A stretch of DNA of 64,000 nt from JAPOXR01 sp965214695 (GTDB lineage: Bacteria; Pseudomonadota; Alphaproteobacteria; Rhodobacterales; Rhodobacteraceae), in assembly GCA_965214695.1 (NCBI GenBank), contig OZ243967.1:62001-126000 (forward strand), given 5' to 3'. Below the pieces are notes generated by a model that ran no database searches, was not told where the DNA came from, and saw nothing but the letters and a program-made list of their open reading frames with translations. A program made the translations under genes and the position numbers. This document shows positions 8,151-17,302 of the stretch, one piece after another. Position 1 is the first letter of the stretch. Each line of letters starts with the position of its first letter.

Positions 8151-8948
8151 ATGTCGGAAAATACTCGTGATAAATCCATTTACTATGGAATCAAGACGGG
8201 ACTCAACGATGCCTTCATCGTGGACCAAGTGACTCGTGACGACTTGATCAAAGCAGATGTTAGGTCTGCCGAGATTTTAAAACCCATATTGCGAGGACGC
8301 GATATAGCGCGTTACCGTGCAAACTGGGCGGGTCTCTGGCTAATTTCAACATTTCCGTCACTCGACCTGAAAATCGATGACTATCCAGCGATAAAGCAAC
8401 ATCTTCTTTCATTCGGAAAAGAGCGTCTTGCTCAGGAAGGACGCAAACTGCCAAGTGGCGGTCGGTCGAGAAAAAAGACGTCCAACGCCTGGTACGAACT
8501 ACAGGATACCTGTGCTTATCATGATATCTTGTTAATGGAAAAGTTAATTTGGATAGAATTGGTCGACCGTGGCCGATTTGCTTATGACGAAGGCGGAACG
8601 TTTATCGAAGCTACAGCATTTATGATCACTGGCGAACATATGACCTATCTCTGCGCTTTACTTAATTCCCGGTTGATTCACTGGTACATCATGAAGACGG
8701 CACCGACCTCCGGTATGGGTGTGTATCGATGGAAAAAAGTGTATGTCGAATCTGTTCCTGTGATTATACCTAGTTCACCGGTCGCCGACACACTGCAAAA
8801 ACTTGTTAACAAGGCCCGATCTGTAGCTCCGTCAGATAAGAGGCAGCTAGTCCAAATCGACAAAAGGATCGATGAACTTATCTACGGCATCTACAACATT
8901 TCCCAAGGGGAGGCAGAACTTATTGAAATGGCCACGACTTACCGATAG
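8151..8948 (+). CDS. silent alternative target-recognition (TRD) cassette of the adjacent methyltransferase
   Basis: An ATG at 8151 is in frame, but there is no ribosome-binding site and no methyltransferase domain, so this is probably not expressed in this orientation. From D at about 8169 the 260 residues match the C-terminus of the methyltransferase on the opposite strand. They share SIYYGIKTG-like sequence, then are identical from NDAFIVDQVTRDDL to ANWAGLWLI, and then diverge but stay homologous (YLCALLNSRLIHW against YLCAILNSKLMTW; TSGMGVYRWKK against TTGMGLPQWDK). The gene's stop (TAG 8946-8948) lies 29 bases inside the tail of the methyltransferase gene, so the two genes are tail-to-tail. 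Inversion between the 142-bp repeats would place this tail on the methyltransferase in frame. The upstream side is cut by an IS21 end. Confidence 0.85.
   Translation: MSENTRDKSIYYGIKTGLNDAFIVDQVTRDDLIKADVRSAEILKPILRGRDIARYRANWAGLWLISTFPSLDLKIDDYPAIKQHLLSFGKERLAQEGRKLPSGGRSRKKTSNAWYELQDTCAYHDILLMEKLIWIELVDRGRFAYDEGGTFIEATAFMITGEHMTYLCALLNSRLIHWYIMKTAPTSGMGVYRWKKVYVESVPVIIPSSPVADTLQKLVNKARSVAPSDKRQLVQIDKRIDELIYGIYNISQGEAELIEMATTYR
8204..8345 (+). repeat. 142-bp perfect inverted repeat, cassette copy
   Basis: This segment is identical, base for base, to the reverse complement of 9511-9652. It encodes the shared region from NDAFIVDQ to GLWLI in the same reading frame in both genes. Outside the repeat the DNA is only partly similar, which suggests gene conversion or repeated recombination keeps these 142 bases identical. 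Confidence 0.95.
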
Positions 8949-11900
8949 TTCTTGAAACAACTTCGCACTCGACATCCGTTAGGCTGTAGAGTTCGAAAAC
9001 CTGCCTATCGACCATGCGCTGGAGATTGTTGACTTCTTGAAGGTTATTGCGTTCAACGTTAGCAAGAATATGTTCAACAACGGTTCGGAGCTTGTCCATG
9101 GCATAGCGGCTGGGTTTTACAACTGGGACACGTTCAACTGTGAACTTGTCCCACTGAGGAAGTCCCATTCCGGTTGTTACGGCGGTTTGACATATGAGCC
9201 AAGTCATCAGCTTGCTGTTGAGGATGGCACAAAGATATTCAAGGTCCGTTCCCGCTATCATAAAGCATTTCTGGTTGCAGATAACATTAGGTCTAGCCAA
9301 CGCAAATCTTCCATAAGGTGTCATGTGCATCCAGATCAACTTTGTTTGTTCAAATTCTCCATGGTATGCACAGTTACGGAGATTGTAGGGCGTGACTCCT
9401 TTATCGTGACGGTGATCGAGTCGTTTAATGAATTTGTTAAGGTGTGCCTTTACTGCGGGATAATCATCAACGTCGATGGGGCGCTCGTCATTGTATCCAT
9501 TGTGTGTATCAATTAGCCAGAGACCCGCCCAGTTTGCACGGTAACGCGCTATATCGCGTCCTCGCAATATGGGTTTTAAAATCTCGGCAGACCTAACATC
9601 TGCTTTGATCAAGTCGTCACGAGTCACTTGGTCCACGATGAAGGCATCGTTGTACCCGGTAAGAATTCCACGGTAAATGGATATATCCCATTCTTTCAAT
9701 GGAATCCCCGCGACTTCAATCTTGTCCATCACAGTTCGTTCTATTGGAGAGAGTGCCATCCACGGTTGTTCGCCTTTTGGTTGCAGCGTTCCCCAGTCCG
9801 CCGCGGGAGGAGGAAATTGGCCATGGGTGGACTGCTCGACATCCACCGCAAGACATGTCTCAGTTTGCACTTTGCTGTTCCGGACAATCAGTACGACCGT
9901 GTCGACAATTGCGTTTTCGAAGACATCCTTCCCCATTTCGATAAGTCGAAGTGGGGTGTGGTGCTCTTCGAGCCAGCGGCGAAGCGATTTACCATATTGT
10001 GCTTTCAGCCAACTGTTGGAAGTGATGTATGCCAATATACCTTCACCATTCTTGAGTAGTCGGCACCCGCGCTCAAGAAAAAGCTGATAAATGTCGCCAG
10101 TTGATGCAAATGTCTTGTAACCAGCATCGCTGTAGCGCTTTCGCAAATACCCGCCGTCCTTCTGTAGTTGAATGTATGGAGGATTGCCGATCACGATGTC
10201 GAATCCTCCAGAGATGCCAAACATATACTCGGGAGCAAACCAATTGGCGCTTGCGTTCTGGTCATAGGGATCCCAGTTTGCAATTTTTTGGGCATCCCCG
10301 AGGTCTACCTCGAATGCGCGCTGATTGGCCGCAAGCTTTTTGGCTTCTTTGCGTCGGTACTCTTTGCGTGCCTCAAGACTGTCTATGTCCTTGGAGGTGT
10401 CGTCGATTTCTTCCTGGGCTCGTTGTTGGTTCGCGTTCCACAGGTCGTGCTTTGCCTCCAAGACGCTTCGTAACTCTCCGCGAAGCCGTTGCTCGGATTC
10501 GATGCATGCCAGTTTCTGCCTGCTGTCTGCCAAAAAGTAGCGCTCCCGGACCGCAGCAACCTCTTTGCACTTGGTGACGACCCTTTCGTCAAGCAAGAGG
10601 GGTGCTGCTTCATTCCCTAGGCTGATCAGTGTGTCTGCCGCCACGAAGTGAGTTTCAAGATTGGGCAGAGGCTTGAATCCGAGATTCTGGGCAGTCGGAT
10701 CAGGCTGTTGCTCAATGGCGAGTGAAATGAAGAAACGTAGTTTGGCGATCTGGCAGGCAATCGGTTGGATATCGACGCCGTAGATTCCATTTTGGATAAG
10801 GTAGAGCTTACGGCCAAAATCCGACTCCCGATATTTGTCAAACATAGTGCAAATTTCGACTAATTCGTCCTCGCGGCGTCGCTGGTCCACGACGTCAAAT
10901 GCCTGTTTGGCGCGAGCCGCTGCCCGGTTTCTCTGAAGAGTCATCCATAGTGTGTTGTCAGGATCGAGGCGACGCAACGCCACTGTCAGCACTTGGAGAA
11001 TGCTCATCGGAAATGCGCCGGATCCAACCGCTGGATCAAGCGTCTTAAGGTCGGCCACAGCGGTTACAAGCGCTCCCCTTTCGTCGGTAGAAAAAAACTC
11101 CTGAGCATCGTCCATCGCGGCAGAATGATCCAACAGATAGTCGATCCGACCGCGCCAGTATTTCGGATCGCCGTCATCCGGCGGAGCCTTCGCCGCTAGG
11201 GCTTCGGTGAGTGCCTCACGGACCATATAATCGACAACCTGGCGCGGCGTATAGAAGGAGCCTGTAAGTTTGCGTGCTGTGTCGCTCGTCTCAGGATTGT
11301 ATGCAGCCAGCAAATTCTCGAAGGCACGGCCGAGTAGTTCGGGGTCGAGCGCGACTTCAGTATTCAGGGGCGTGTTTTCCTCAGTCGTAAACTTGTAGTG
11401 GCGGAACAGGGAAAAAATACCGTTGTCGTCGTCTAGCAGCAGCCACGCCGGCACATGCAAATCCCGATCGTGCGACATGCGGTCGGTGAAGGCATCGATT
11501 TGCCGCCCGGAAGCACCCAAAAAGTTGTCAAGGCAGTCGAACAAACCGCCATTCACGAAGGGGATTTGCTTCAGCGTCTTGACAAATCTCTCCGGGTCAC
11601 GAAGCATGTTGTGATAGAGGTATTTGTTGAAATCGCGATGGGCTGTATTTTCTTCCACGCTAAAGGCGCGCTTTTCAACTTCGGTGTTCAGGGTTGCGAA
11701 GAACAAATTCTGAAGCACAGCACGATAGTAATCTGTATTGTTCGGAGAATAGCGACTGAGATGCTCTCGCGCGAACTCTTCCCGGAACAATTCTTCAGGA
11801 ACTAAGCCTTTTTCTTTCAGAAACCAAATAAAGAGGAGGCGGGTAATTAATCGAATGACATGCCTCTCGGCGCAACCATCTCCGGCGCCGTCGGCGGGGA

Positions 11901-12630
11901 ATCGACACTCTCTTGTTGCCCGTTCAAACCAGGCAAAGAGTTCCTTGTAGAAGCGTTTGTTCAACTCCTCAATGTCAAGAGCTTGCTCCCATTTCACATG
12001 CAGATCGTCGAAGTTGTGAACAGCTCCGGTTTGGACTAGATCCTTCAGGGCAAGATCAGCCAGAATTTCGATATGAGCGCGATGAGGGTTCTTCAGGCAA
12101 ATGTCCTTGACCAGTGTCACACTTGTCAGCACGTCAAGGTTGTCATCCCGCTTGCTGGCTTGTCGATGAACGGCCGCCATGGTCAAGGCCGAGCCATATC
12201 GATAAAGGATGATAACAGGCATGGTAAAGAGCCGGTTAACTATCCTGGTCGTGTTCGCCAGTTGAGCGCGGGAATACTTGTCTGGTCGCAAATCCACGGC
12301 GAGGAACAGGAAAGACTTTGCGCGACCTTGGTCAAATTCGGATTCGCTGGAAAGACTGGGTCGGTCTAGTGAGAATTCGATCTCGCCGCTGGTGATCTGA
12401 AACACGATGTCGACTTGACGCCAGTCGTCGAACAAGTCGAGTTGTTTGTCAGTCAACGGACTTTCGGGTTGGAATCGTTCTAGAAACTCCCGCACGTTCC
12501 CTACATCCGCGGTCCGGTTGCTGGCATAGCCAAGCGTGTTCAACAACAGAACTGCACCGTCTCGCAAAGGCGCCTCACCGACCAGCCCATCCAGCGCCTC
12601 AAAAATCTCTCGAGGCAAGTTGTTAGCCAT
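8920..12630 (-). CDS. Eco57I-type / type IIG-like DNA adenine methyltransferase with C-terminal TRD (phase-variable)
   Basis: The protein is 1236 residues. SAM-binding motif I DPAVGSGAF is at about residues 532-540 and the N6-adenine catalytic motif NPPY at 816-819, preceded by GGFDIVIG. This is the layout of large Eco57I/PglX-like methyltransferases. The N-terminal ~450 residues are helical and hold no motif I can name with certainty. Residues ~660-780 include a charged, coiled-coil-like stretch. The C-terminal ~240 residues are a TaqI-like target-recognition domain; residues ~994-1040 lie in the inverted repeat and the last ~196 are replaceable by the opposing cassette. The start overlaps the helicase stop by 8 bases (ATGGCTAA), so the two are translationally coupled. 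It probably methylates a specific sequence and, with the helicase, restricts foreign DNA. Whether it also cleaves is not visible. Confidence 0.9.
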   Translation of the reverse strand: MANNLPREIFEALDGLVGEAPLRDGAVLLLNTLGYASNRTADVGNVREFLERFQPESPLTDKQLDLFDDWRQVDIVFQITSGEIEFSLDRPSLSSESEFDQGRAKSFLFLAVDLRPDKYSRAQLANTTRIVNRLFTMPVIILYRYGSALTMAAVHRQASKRDDNLDVLTSVTLVKDICLKNPHRAHIEILADLALKDLVQTGAVHNFDDLHVKWEQALDIEELNKRFYKELFAWFERATRECRFPADGAGDGCAERHVIRLITRLLFIWFLKEKGLVPEELFREEFAREHLSRYSPNNTDYYRAVLQNLFFATLNTEVEKRAFSVEENTAHRDFNKYLYHNMLRDPERFVKTLKQIPFVNGGLFDCLDNFLGASGRQIDAFTDRMSHDRDLHVPAWLLLDDDNGIFSLFRHYKFTTEENTPLNTEVALDPELLGRAFENLLAAYNPETSDTARKLTGSFYTPRQVVDYMVREALTEALAAKAPPDDGDPKYWRGRIDYLLDHSAAMDDAQEFFSTDERGALVTAVADLKTLDPAVGSGAFPMSILQVLTVALRRLDPDNTLWMTLQRNRAAARAKQAFDVVDQRRREDELVEICTMFDKYRESDFGRKLYLIQNGIYGVDIQPIACQIAKLRFFISLAIEQQPDPTAQNLGFKPLPNLETHFVAADTLISLGNEAAPLLLDERVVTKCKEVAAVRERYFLADSRQKLACIESEQRLRGELRSVLEAKHDLWNANQQRAQEEIDDTSKDIDSLEARKEYRRKEAKKLAANQRAFEVDLGDAQKIANWDPYDQNASANWFAPEYMFGISGGFDIVIGNPPYIQLQKDGGYLRKRYSDAGYKTFASTGDIYQLFLERGCRLLKNGEGILAYITSNSWLKAQYGKSLRRWLEEHHTPLRLIEMGKDVFENAIVDTVVLIVRNSKVQTETCLAVDVEQSTHGQFPPPAADWGTLQPKGEQPWMALSPIERTVMDKIEVAGIPLKEWDISIYRGILTGYNDAFIVDQVTRDDLIKADVRSAEILKPILRGRDIARYRANWAGLWLIDTHNGYNDERPIDVDDYPAVKAHLNKFIKRLDHRHDKGVTPYNLRNCAYHGEFEQTKLIWMHMTPYGRFALARPNVICNQKCFMIAGTDLEYLCAILNSKLMTWLICQTAVTTGMGLPQWDKFTVERVPVVKPSRYAMDKLRTVVEHILANVERNNLQEVNNLQRMVDRQVFELYSLTDVECEVVSRTIGKSWPFQ
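9511..9652 (-). repeat. 142-bp perfect inverted repeat, copy inside the methyltransferase gene
   Basis: This is the exact reverse complement of 8204-8345. It lies at the junction between the conserved body and the variable C-terminal TRD of the methyltransferase (residues ~994-1040). The invertible interval between the two repeats is 8346-9510. Confidence 0.95.
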
Positions 12631-15600
12631 TGCGATTGCCAGACTCTTTCTTTGCGATGACTATCCATGTCACCATAGTGAAATCTCTCGCGGGGTCAGG
12701 TGTATGTGGTTTCTTTGTCAGCACAGCGTCGCGGTTGCGGCCGAGCCCGGCGAGTTCCGCATCTCTGAATGAACTGGCAATGCTACTCAGTGCCGCATTG
12801 AGTAGCGCGTCGTATTTGTTCATGTGCCTGCCTTGCTGAGTTTCTTGGTCGAAGGCATTCTCTAGTTCCGTCGAAGCATTGGATCGATCTGTGGCGAGCG
12901 TCCTGAACAGGGCGAGGCACAGATGTGCCTGTCGGAAAGTATAGCGTACACTTCCGTCTTCTCGGACGTAGACAAGAAAGTAAGGCCAGAGGCGGTTTGG
13001 GGTGCGCGCTGCTAGATCCCAGTTGCGCCGCAAGCAGAAGATCGCACCCGGTTGCAATTGGTGGGTCTCCGACTGATCCTTATCTGGGACTACGTTGTCG
13101 ACTATCGCATAAATGCCAAGTGGCGCTGCTTCGAGGGCGGTTCGGTTTTGCTGGATGAAGTGCAAGAGGTCGGCAATGAAATCGTCCAGTGTAAGGTCGT
13201 TCAGATTGATGCCATGGTCAGCGTCCTCAATGTCGAGAATCTCGTCACGCATGCGGGTCAACTGTTGATCGCGGAAGGCGAGTTCCAACTGAATTGTCTC
13301 CTTTTGCCCGTCTACCGTTCTCGTGTTCCGATTGAGTGGATCGTCGAGGCCGGTCGCGGTTGCATCAGCCAGCGCCATACGGGCCTCGACTCGGTTCTTC
13401 AGGTCCAAATAGCAGTCGAGGTCTGCCGTCGGCCAGAAATTGGTCATTGAGACGCGTTCGTTGCGGCTACCGAGTCGGTCGATACGGCCGAATCGCTGCA
13501 TTAGCCGCACTGGATTCCAGTGGATGTCGTAGTTCACAACTAGATCGCAGTCCTGGAGGTTTTGTCCTTCGGATAGGCAGTCTGTAGCTACCACGATGTC
13601 GATTTCATGACCGTCAAGATCAGCCTGCTGCGCTCTCGGTGCGAATCTTGACAAAATTTCGATGAATCCGGTTTCGCCCGAAGTGCTGCGGTTATTGTCG
13701 CCGCCGGTCACCAACGCAATATGGACGCCGAGTTCGCCATGTGCCCATTCCTCAAGATGATTGTAGAGGTAGTGCGCTGTATCGGCGAATGTCGTGAAAA
13801 TTAGCACTTTCTGGTTCGGGCGGCCATCCTTGTCCTTGGGGGCTGCCTCGACCTTCTCTCGCAAAACCCGTTTCAGGGCGGCCAGCTTGTTGTCACGCTC
13901 TACAGTGACTCGCCGTGCCCGCTCATACAACTCTTGGAAAATCCGCCGATCTTTGCGCAAATCCTCTTGCCACAGATCGATGTCCAGCTCATCCAGTTGG
14001 TAGCGACGGCGCCGACAGACTTCGAACTCTTCGTCTTCCTCATCGTCGTCCGGGAGAGCGTTCAGGTCTTCGATCAAGCCTCGTTTCCGAGACATTTCGA
14101 TCTGCCCATCAAGAGTGTCCATCTTTTCGAGGATGCGTTGCATAGTGAGCGAAAAGGAATGTACCGAGCTCTCAAGGCGCTTTAGTAAATTCACCCGCAT
14201 CATGCCGATCAGCCAACGCTCGCGGTCGCGCTGATCAAACGGCAAGTCCGCCTTTTCCTTGACCAAGCCCGATTTGTCCTTCAAATATTGCGACGGCATA
14301 TAGACTGCGAGCTGGAACTCCCCGATCCTGTGATGCAGATCGTCGTATGATAGCATGCCCTCGGTGTCCGTTGCCGGGTGCAAGTTTAGCGGTTGCGTCC
14401 TTTCTGGGAAGCCGCCAATGGCCTTCGTCACATCGGGATAGTAGCGGCGGATATGGTCGCGTGAGCGTGCAATCGAAACCGTATCCAGAAGAGAGAGAAA
14501 ATCGGCACCGAGCCTTTCCAGCAGAGCCGTTTTTTCCGGGGGTTGTCCGGTGTCATGTCGGGTCGCCTCCCACTGTTGAAACTCGCGCTGGGCCACGCCG
14601 AACAAGGACTGGATGTTGCCGATACCGAGCGCTTCCCTGAAGGCATCTTGACGCTTCTCGGTCATCAGGTAGATCTGGTTTCGAAGATCGCGCAAGCTCG
14701 TGTTGACTGGCGTCGCGGATAGCATCAGCAGCTTGGTCTGCACGCCGTCCTTTACGGCCTCTTCGAGCAGTCGGTTGTAGCGGCTGCGCCTGATGAGGTT
14801 GCCGGTGTCGTCTCGCCGGTCCCGACCTTCGTTACGAAAATTGTGAGATTCATCGATGACAATTAGATCGAACGAACCCCAGTTGAATTGGGCAAGATCG
14901 ACTGTTCCCGACCGTCCTTCGTAACGGCTGAGATCTGTGTGCGCCCGCACCGCGTAGTTCAGCCTGTCATTCTTGAAGGGGTTGTTGCGAGATGCAGCCC
15001 ACCCGGTATAACGAACCCAGTTATCTTCAAGCCGCTTGGGACAGAGGACCAAGACCCGCTCATTGCGCATTTCGAAGAACTTAATGACGGCCAATGCTGT
15101 CCAGGTCTTACCTAGGCCCACACTGTCGGCGATGATACAGCCGTTGTAGCGAAGAAGGCGATTGATCGCGCTGGTCGCGCCGTCTTTTTGGAACGAGTAG
15201 AGCGATTTCCAAATCTCTGTGTCGTGAAGATGAATGTCGAGGAGAAGGTCATCTCCCGCGCCATGTCTCTCCAACCAGCTCTCGAAGATATGGAAGAGTG
15301 TCTTGTAGTAGACGAACTTGGGTGAAAAAGTTTGACCCAAGCGGTTGAGTGCCGCAAGGACATCAGCCTTGGCATCTCGCGTCAGATCTCGGTCGCACCA
15401 TAAGTCGTTGAACCAAGTGAGAAGTGCAGCGCGATCCGCTTCTCTGTGAACATCGAGGTTAAGCTCAACATTGGGCGCAGAGCCGAGTCCGAGTCCGTTT
15501 AGGGTGAAGTTGGAGCTGCCGACTAGAGCCGCCGTCTTGTTCGCCTGAGCCACGTGATAGAGCTTGCCGTGTAGAAAATTTGTGCGATTGATCGTTCGAA

Positions 15601-15958
15601 TCTCGACTTGTCGCTCAATCCAAGAAGCACAGGCGCGCGCCAGCGGTTTTTGAGCGAGAACCTGCTTGAGAAGCATACCGCCGTCTTCATTCAGCCTGAA
15701 GGACTTGCCTTCGCCCTCATCGGGGTTAGGTGAGCCGATCGCCATCGGCTCACCATAGAGAAAGCGAATCTGTCCAGAATTCTCCAAGATTTCGCGTAAA
15801 GCTTCATAGGCATAGATCGTGAAATAAGCCGAAACGACCGAGATATCTGATCCGGGATCGATACTGTAGCTTAGGAAATCTGCTACTCGGCGCTCACGGT
15901 TGTCGACAATGACATCGAGGTCGGCAAATGGTGGACCTTGCATTGGTGTATGGATCAT
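12623..15958 (-). CDS. PLD-nuclease / SNF2-like helicase fusion of a DNA-modification defence system
   Basis: The protein is about 1111 residues. A phospholipase D-like nuclease motif is near the N-terminus (HGKLYHV at ~130 followed by VGSSNFT). It is followed by a superfamily 2 helicase: Walker A ADSVGLGKTWTAL (~278-290), DESH box VIDESHNFRNEG (~370), SATP motif LMLSATPVNTSLRDL, and motif VI QRFGRIDRLGSR (~823). A charged linker DDDEEDEEFEV separates helicase sections. I chose the ATG at 15958 because GGGGG stands 6 bases upstream; an in-frame ATG at 16009 adds 17 residues. It overlaps the methyltransferase gene by 8 bases. By analogy with other helicase/methyltransferase defence pairs (DISARM, BREX-like), it probably translocates on and degrades unmodified DNA. 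No third system gene is adjacent. Confidence 0.88.
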   Translation of the reverse strand: MIHTPMQGPPFADLDVIVDNRERRVADFLSYSIDPGSDISVVSAYFTIYAYEALREILENSGQIRFLYGEPMAIGSPNPDEGEGKSFRLNEDGGMLLKQVLAQKPLARACASWIERQVEIRTINRTNFLHGKLYHVAQANKTAALVGSSNFTLNGLGLGSAPNVELNLDVHREADRAALLTWFNDLWCDRDLTRDAKADVLAALNRLGQTFSPKFVYYKTLFHIFESWLERHGAGDDLLLDIHLHDTEIWKSLYSFQKDGATSAINRLLRYNGCIIADSVGLGKTWTALAVIKFFEMRNERVLVLCPKRLEDNWVRYTGWAASRNNPFKNDRLNYAVRAHTDLSRYEGRSGTVDLAQFNWGSFDLIVIDESHNFRNEGRDRRDDTGNLIRRSRYNRLLEEAVKDGVQTKLLMLSATPVNTSLRDLRNQIYLMTEKRQDAFREALGIGNIQSLFGVAQREFQQWEATRHDTGQPPEKTALLERLGADFLSLLDTVSIARSRDHIRRYYPDVTKAIGGFPERTQPLNLHPATDTEGMLSYDDLHHRIGEFQLAVYMPSQYLKDKSGLVKEKADLPFDQRDRERWLIGMMRVNLLKRLESSVHSFSLTMQRILEKMDTLDGQIEMSRKRGLIEDLNALPDDDEEDEEFEVCRRRRYQLDELDIDLWQEDLRKDRRIFQELYERARRVTVERDNKLAALKRVLREKVEAAPKDKDGRPNQKVLIFTTFADTAHYLYNHLEEWAHGELGVHIALVTGGDNNRSTSGETGFIEILSRFAPRAQQADLDGHEIDIVVATDCLSEGQNLQDCDLVVNYDIHWNPVRLMQRFGRIDRLGSRNERVSMTNFWPTADLDCYLDLKNRVEARMALADATATGLDDPLNRNTRTVDGQKETIQLELAFRDQQLTRMRDEILDIEDADHGINLNDLTLDDFIADLLHFIQQNRTALEAAPLGIYAIVDNVVPDKDQSETHQLQPGAIFCLRRNWDLAARTPNRLWPYFLVYVREDGSVRYTFRQAHLCLALFRTLATDRSNASTELENAFDQETQQGRHMNKYDALLNAALSSIASSFRDAELAGLGRNRDAVLTKKPHTPDPARDFTMVTWIVIAKKESGNRNG

Positions 15959-15995
15959 ATCGTGCCCCCGCATTCGGCAGCGTGCTATATCGTGC
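15957..15995. promoter_or_regulatory. repeated ATATCGTGC motif at the helicase-methyltransferase operon start
   Basis: The nonamer ATATCGTGC occurs at 15957-15965, overlapping the helicase start codon, and again at 15987-15995, 30 bases upstream on the transcribed side. A repeated site covering a start codon could be an operator, but no regulator gene is adjacent. This is a weak suggestion. Confidence 0.25.
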
Positions 15996-16740
15996 CGGGT
16001 TGATCGCAATACACCTGCCGGCCCATGTCATACGACGTTCGGCAAATCTCTGCCAATCCCCGACAAGGACAAGTCGCGACTGTATCAACATCTCGAAGCC
16101 CGTCTTTGGTCAGAACATCGGCAGAGACTCGAAAAAACCGGCGGAATGTCGCGAGCAACTCTCGACCGTTGAACGCGTTCATCGGATTTCGTTCAGCGTT
16201 AAACGCCGGCCTTCGCTTGGTTGAAATTGAATCGGTGGCGAAATCGGCTGGACCAAATACGATTGAAAGTCCAGCGACCGTCGAAGGTCTTCACCTCGGA
16301 GTTCCTTCGTCCAGTACCGTGGTTTGGACGATCCGCACCGCTTACACATTCAGCACTTCTGCCACATCTGCATGCGTCGCTAAAGAGGAGATTCGGACCA
16401 AAGGACCTTGTAGTTGCAATTGGTGCTCCTGCTGCCAGCACTCAACCAAACATTAGAATTGAGCGGAGTCACCCCAGGGATCAGCGAATGAGAGGACACC
16501 CCAACCTTATTGTGTCGTCAGCGGGAATCGCTGTGATCAGGGTTGGCCACGGCTACCTACTGCAATCCCAAACTCCCACCGGCCGCAGCGGGTAGGGGAT
16601 TGGCGTGTCCATCAGAATTCGAGCTTCATGCCTTCATCTTCGGAAAGCAGAAAATGCGAACTCATGGGCCGCCGCCGTTTACATACTGAACATTCTGTGC
16701 AATCTTGACATGATTGACGAACATCAGACCGGGGGTTGAT
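15959..16740. other. intergenic region between the helicase operon and the antitoxin, no gene recognised
   Basis: The region must contain the promoter for the minus-strand helicase-methyltransferase operon. Short frames exist, for example one of 65 codons on the minus strand at 15985-16182 that ends 26 bases before the helicase start, but none shows a recognisable domain or a clear ribosome-binding site. A TTGACA at 16706-16711 lies upstream of the antitoxin gene and may be its -35 element. Confidence 0.4.
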
Positions 16741-17295
16741 ATGACCAGTTCGAGTGGACCGGCGAGTGGGACGATGGGACTTCTCCTGGATGAAATCCCG
16801 GTGTTGTCGGGTACCGCCAGGAATTTCGTTCGCAGGCATCCTCGGGAAGCGCGTGTGGCCGTCGCTGCTGCGTTGGAAGCAGTCGCCGCACAGTTGGAAG
16901 TTGCCGACGTTGCGGATGTGCCGGAGCAGTTGCGGCCGTTCGTGGTCCGGCGGGGCAGGGACGAGGGCATTCTCGGCGTTTCCGAGACTGCGGAACGGCT
17001 CGAAGTGTCTCGCACGACGGTCTATGAGTGGGTGCGGACGGCAAGGATGATCGCGTGGAAGACCACAAAGCGCGGTTTGCGCATTCCGGCGGGGCAAATT
17101 CTCGGTGCGGGACGGGTTGTTCCGAACCTAAGGGATGTTGTGGACGCGATCGGAGACCCTGAACTGGCCTGGGCTTTCCTGACTCAGGAATGGGCGTTCG
17201 ACAAGACGGTCGCGCTGCCGCTCAATTTGCTCAAGGATGGCCAGGTCGACGAAGTGCTGGATGCGGCGCCCGGATTCGGCGCCACGTTCACATGA
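16741..17295 (+). CDS. Xre/MbcA/ParS-like antitoxin with excisionase-type HTH (orphan)
   Basis: The protein is 184 residues. The ATG at 16741 follows GGGGGTTGAT, a better start than the in-frame ATG at 16714. A helix-turn-helix GVSETAERLEVSRTTVYEWV lies mid-protein, followed by a C-terminal DUF2384-like toxin-binding segment ending NLLKDGQVDEVLDAAPGFGA. Such proteins neutralise RES-type or related toxins and repress their own operon. The stop codon overlaps a possible toxin start (ATGA, 17292-17295), but after 11 bases of that frame the IS110-derived unit is inserted and no toxin sequence resumes beyond it. It is therefore an antitoxin without its partner. The family call rests on the C-terminal pattern and is moderately secure. 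Confidence 0.7.
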   Translation: MTSSSGPASGTMGLLLDEIPVLSGTARNFVRRHPREARVAVAAALEAVAAQLEVADVADVPEQLRPFVVRRGRDEGILGVSETAERLEVSRTTVYEWVRTARMIAWKTTKRGLRIPAGQILGAGRVVPNLRDVVDAIGDPELAWAFLTQEWAFDKTVALPLNLLKDGQVDEVLDAAPGFGATFT

Positions 17296-17302
17296 GCCAA
17301 GA

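Noticed and set aside
15985..16182. 65-codon frame upstream of the helicase as a third system gene
   Set aside because: It has no recognisable motif or ribosome-binding site, and overlapping frames look equally plausible; the evidence does not support a gene.
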